Source of the DNA: Firmicutes bacterium UBA3914
Lineage (GTDB): Bacteria; Bacillota; Limnochordia; Darwinibacteriales; Darwinibacteriaceae
Direction: 5' to 3'
Assembly: GCA_002391385.1 (NCBI GenBank)
Contig: DGEY01000069.1
Coordinates: 1-6,412, forward strand
DNA length: 6,412 nt
Each line of letters begins with the position of its first letter. Within the stretch, counting starts at the first letter, position 1. The notes under the pieces were generated by a model that saw nothing but the letters and a program-made list of their open reading frames with translations, ran no database searches and was not told the DNA's origin. Of this stretch, positions 5,288 to 6,412 are shown one piece after another. The translations under genes and the position numbers were made by a program.

Positions 5288-6007
5288 ATGTGGGAGCTGG
5301 CTAGAATTGTTTTCCTGGGCACCATGGCGGGAGTGTTAGGCACAGGCGCGGGGGGAATTCTCCTGGGGCTCGGCCGCATACCCCAAGGGGCGGAACTCAG
5401 CTTTCACCTGGCCTTCTCCAGCGGAGTCATGCTCGCGGTGGTCTTTCACGACCTGCTCCCGGAAGCCCTGGCCCTGCGGGGACCCGGCGTGACCTTTGCC
5501 GGGGTGGTCTTGGGAACCGCTGCCCTGCCGCTGCTCAAACCCCTCTTTTTTCCCACCGGTCGGGGCAGCTTGATCCAGACGGGGCTTTTTTTGGGCCTGG
5601 GCATCGCCGCCCACAACTTCCCGGAGGGCCTGGTCATCGGGGCGGGTTACCTGGCCTCCCAGGAGCTGGGCTTCAGTCTCGCCCTGGCCCTCTGCCTGCA
5701 CAATATTCCCGAAGGGATGGCCATGGCGGCACCGCTTCTGGCCGGGGGTGTGGGCAGAACCTCCGCTGTGCTTTTGACCATTGCCGCGGGTCTGCCCATG
5801 GGCCTTGGCGCCCTGGCGGGCGGGCTTTTCGGCCAGCTGACCCCCACCACCTTAGCCGGGACCTTGGGCTTTGCCGCGGGAGCCATGCTCTTTTTGGTCT
5901 TCCACGAACTGCTCCCGGAAGCAAACTGCTTGGACTTTCCCCTGGCCGCCACCTTGGGGGCGATTTTCGGCGTGATGCTCGGCCTGGGACTTTTGGTGAT
6001 CCACTAA
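5288..6007 (+). CDS. ZIP-family divalent metal transporter (GufA/ZupT-like)
   Basis: Cytoplasmic-membrane protein predicted to move zinc or another divalent metal ion (Fe, Mn, Co are possible) into the cell. From ATG 5288 it is 239 residues, normal for the compact bacterial GufA-type members, and it has eight hydrophobic segments. The metal-site signatures are clear: HNFPEG (109-114) in helix 4 and HNIPEG (138-143) in helix 5. Accessory FHDLLPEA (53-60) in helix 2 and FHELLPEA (205-212) in helix 7 are near-repeats of each other. The loop between helices 3 and 4 is short (about LFFPTGRGS) and lacks the His-rich stretch seen in many eukaryotic ZIPs. The gene is transcribed away from the polyamine operon across a 187-base shared control region. 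Its TAA stop overlaps the -35 element of the flagellin promoter. Metal specificity cannot be read from the sequence. Confidence 0.93.
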   Translation: MWELARIVFLGTMAGVLGTGAGGILLGLGRIPQGAELSFHLAFSSGVMLAVVFHDLLPEALALRGPGVTFAGVVLGTAALPLLKPLFFPTGRGSLIQTGLFLGLGIAAHNFPEGLVIGAGYLASQELGFSLALALCLHNIPEGMAMAAPLLAGGVGRTSAVLLTIAAGLPMGLGALAGGLFGQLTPTTLAGTLGFAAGAMLFLVFHELLPEANCLDFPLAATLGAIFGVMLGLGLLVIH

Positions 6008-6032
6008 AGGCCCAGCCGCGCCCGGTCGATAA
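6005..6032 (+). promoter_or_regulatory. Sigma-28 (SigD/FliA) promoter of the flagellin gene
   Basis: TAAA at 6005-6008 is followed after 16 bases by GTCGATAA at 6025-6032. This matches the flagellar sigma consensus TAAA-N15-GCCGATAA with one substitution in the -10 box and one extra spacer base. The first three bases of the -35 box are the stop codon of the ZIP gene. Transcription should begin near 6039, leaving a leader of about 30 bases. Flagellin genes are the classic targets of this sigma factor, which supports the call. Confidence 0.75.
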
Positions 6033-6055
6033 TTAAGGGAAGGGAAATCGGAGCA

Positions 6056-6063
6056 GGGGGGTG
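6056..6063 (+). promoter_or_regulatory. Ribosome binding site of the flagellin gene
   Basis: GGGGGGTG ends at 6063, 5 bases before GTG 6069, and can pair with the AGGAGGTG-type anti-Shine-Dalgarno partner at most positions. An in-frame stop at 6030-6032 and no intervening ATG, GTG or TTG leave GTG 6069 as the first possible start. Confidence 0.6.
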
Positions 6064-6068
6064 GCGCG

Positions 6069-6412
6069 GTGAATCTGTTTTACTTAGCCGGACTGCGCGC
6101 AGTAAGCGCGTACCATGCGGCTGCTAAAGCCTACGCCGTTTCCCTGGAGCGCATCGCCACGGGGAAGCGGATTAACCGCGCCGCGGATGATGCCGCGGGA
6201 CTGGCCATCTCCGAACGGATGAAAGCCCAGATCCGCGGACTGAGGCAGGCCTCCCGCAATGCCCAGGACGCCATTTCCCTCCTGCAGATAGCCGATGGAG
6301 CCCTGGGGGAGATGCAGTCCATCGTACACCGCCTGCGGGAGATCGCGGTCTATGCCGCCACGGGTACCCTGGATGAAGCTGACCGGGCCGCTTTGCAGAT
6401 GGAATTCAGCGA
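6069..6412 (+). CDS. Flagellin, N-terminal part (runs off the right edge)
   Basis: Structural subunit of the flagellar filament, exported through the flagellar type III system. 114 complete codons are visible. From residue 26 onward the conserved flagellin N-terminal D0/D1 region is unmistakable: SLERIATGKRINRAADDAAG (25-44), GLAISERM (44-51), QASRNAQDAISLLQIADGAL (60-79) and RLREIAV (88-94). DDAAGLAISE separates it from FlgL, which normally has DDPxGAA-type sequence there. The first 25 residues (NLFYLAGLRAVSAYHAAAKA from residue 2) do not show the usual MxINxNxxAL opening, although the spacing to the GKRINRA block is nearly normal (one residue shorter). It starts at GTG 6069 behind a sigma-28 promoter. 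It could be the main filament protein or a minor variant; the C-terminal D0 region is outside the window. Confidence 0.93.
   Translation, partial: MNLFYLAGLRAVSAYHAAAKAYAVSLERIATGKRINRAADDAAGLAISERMKAQIRGLRQASRNAQDAISLLQIADGALGEMQSIVHRLREIAVYAATGTLDEADRAALQMEFS

Noticed and set aside
5191..5379. A minus-strand 62-codon frame across the ZIP start
   Set aside because: It lies antisense to the ZIP coding region and control region, has low-complexity Pro/Ser content, and shows no domain.
5647..5952. Minus-strand frames opposite the ZIP gene (up to about 120 codons)
   Set aside because: They are antisense to a well-supported membrane protein, are rich in Arg/Pro/Ala as expected from reversed G+C-rich codons, and have no ribosome sites.
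6084..6329. Minus-strand frames opposite the flagellin
   Set aside because: The plus strand encodes unmistakable flagellin motifs, and the antisense products match nothing I recognise.

Overview
The window looks like the chromosome of a motile, G+C-rich member of the Bacillota, probably of the clostridial or thermophilic Peptococcaceae/Thermoanaerobacterales type. The reasons are strong AGGAGG-type ribosome sites, frequent GTG/TTG starts, lipoprotein-type PotD proteins that resemble clostridial ones, and a bacterial flagellin. The exact genus cannot be read from the sequence. It contains seven genes, two of them cut by the window edges. No RNA genes, CRISPR arrays, insertion sequences or phage genes were seen. 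Coding density is high: the longest non-coding stretch is the 187-base divergent control region at about 5101-5287. LAYOUT: about four fifths of the window (5194 down to 1) is one minus-strand polyamine-uptake operon. It reads: sigma-A promoter; XRE/cupin repressor-like gene (PuuR-like); potA (ATPase); potB and potC (permeases); potD1 (lipoprotein binding protein); then a second, tandemly duplicated potD2 that runs off the left edge. The genes are tightly packed: a 25-base gap, then overlaps of 1 and 7 bases, then a 50-59-base overlap of potC with potD1. The one real break is the 73-91-base gap between potD1 and potD2, which holds two strong RNA hairpins. On the plus strand, 5288-6007 encodes a ZIP-family (GufA/ZupT-like) divalent-metal transporter. 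At 6069-6412 lies the start of a flagellin gene, with a sigma-28 (SigD/FliA) promoter whose -35 element overlaps the ZIP stop codon. HOW THE GENES WORK TOGETHER: PotD1 and PotD2 should capture spermidine/putrescine-like ligands outside the membrane. PotB-PotC form the channel and PotA drives it with ATP. The XRE/cupin protein probably senses a polyamine or related small molecule and represses its own operon by binding two tandem 22-base-spaced GTTT-N9-AAAC dyads that sit on the predicted transcription start. The ZIP and flagellin genes are separate units; nothing in their sequence ties them to polyamines apart from the shared intergenic region. MOST NOTABLE POINTS: the paralogous second binding protein behind a hairpin pair, the tandem operator on a near-consensus promoter with a C7 tract in its spacer, the long potC/potD1 overlap, the sigma-28 promoter overlapping the ZIP stop codon, and a flagellin whose extreme N-terminus lacks the usual signature. 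I did not find evidence of a wholly new system; this is a recognisable transport operon with unusual control details.
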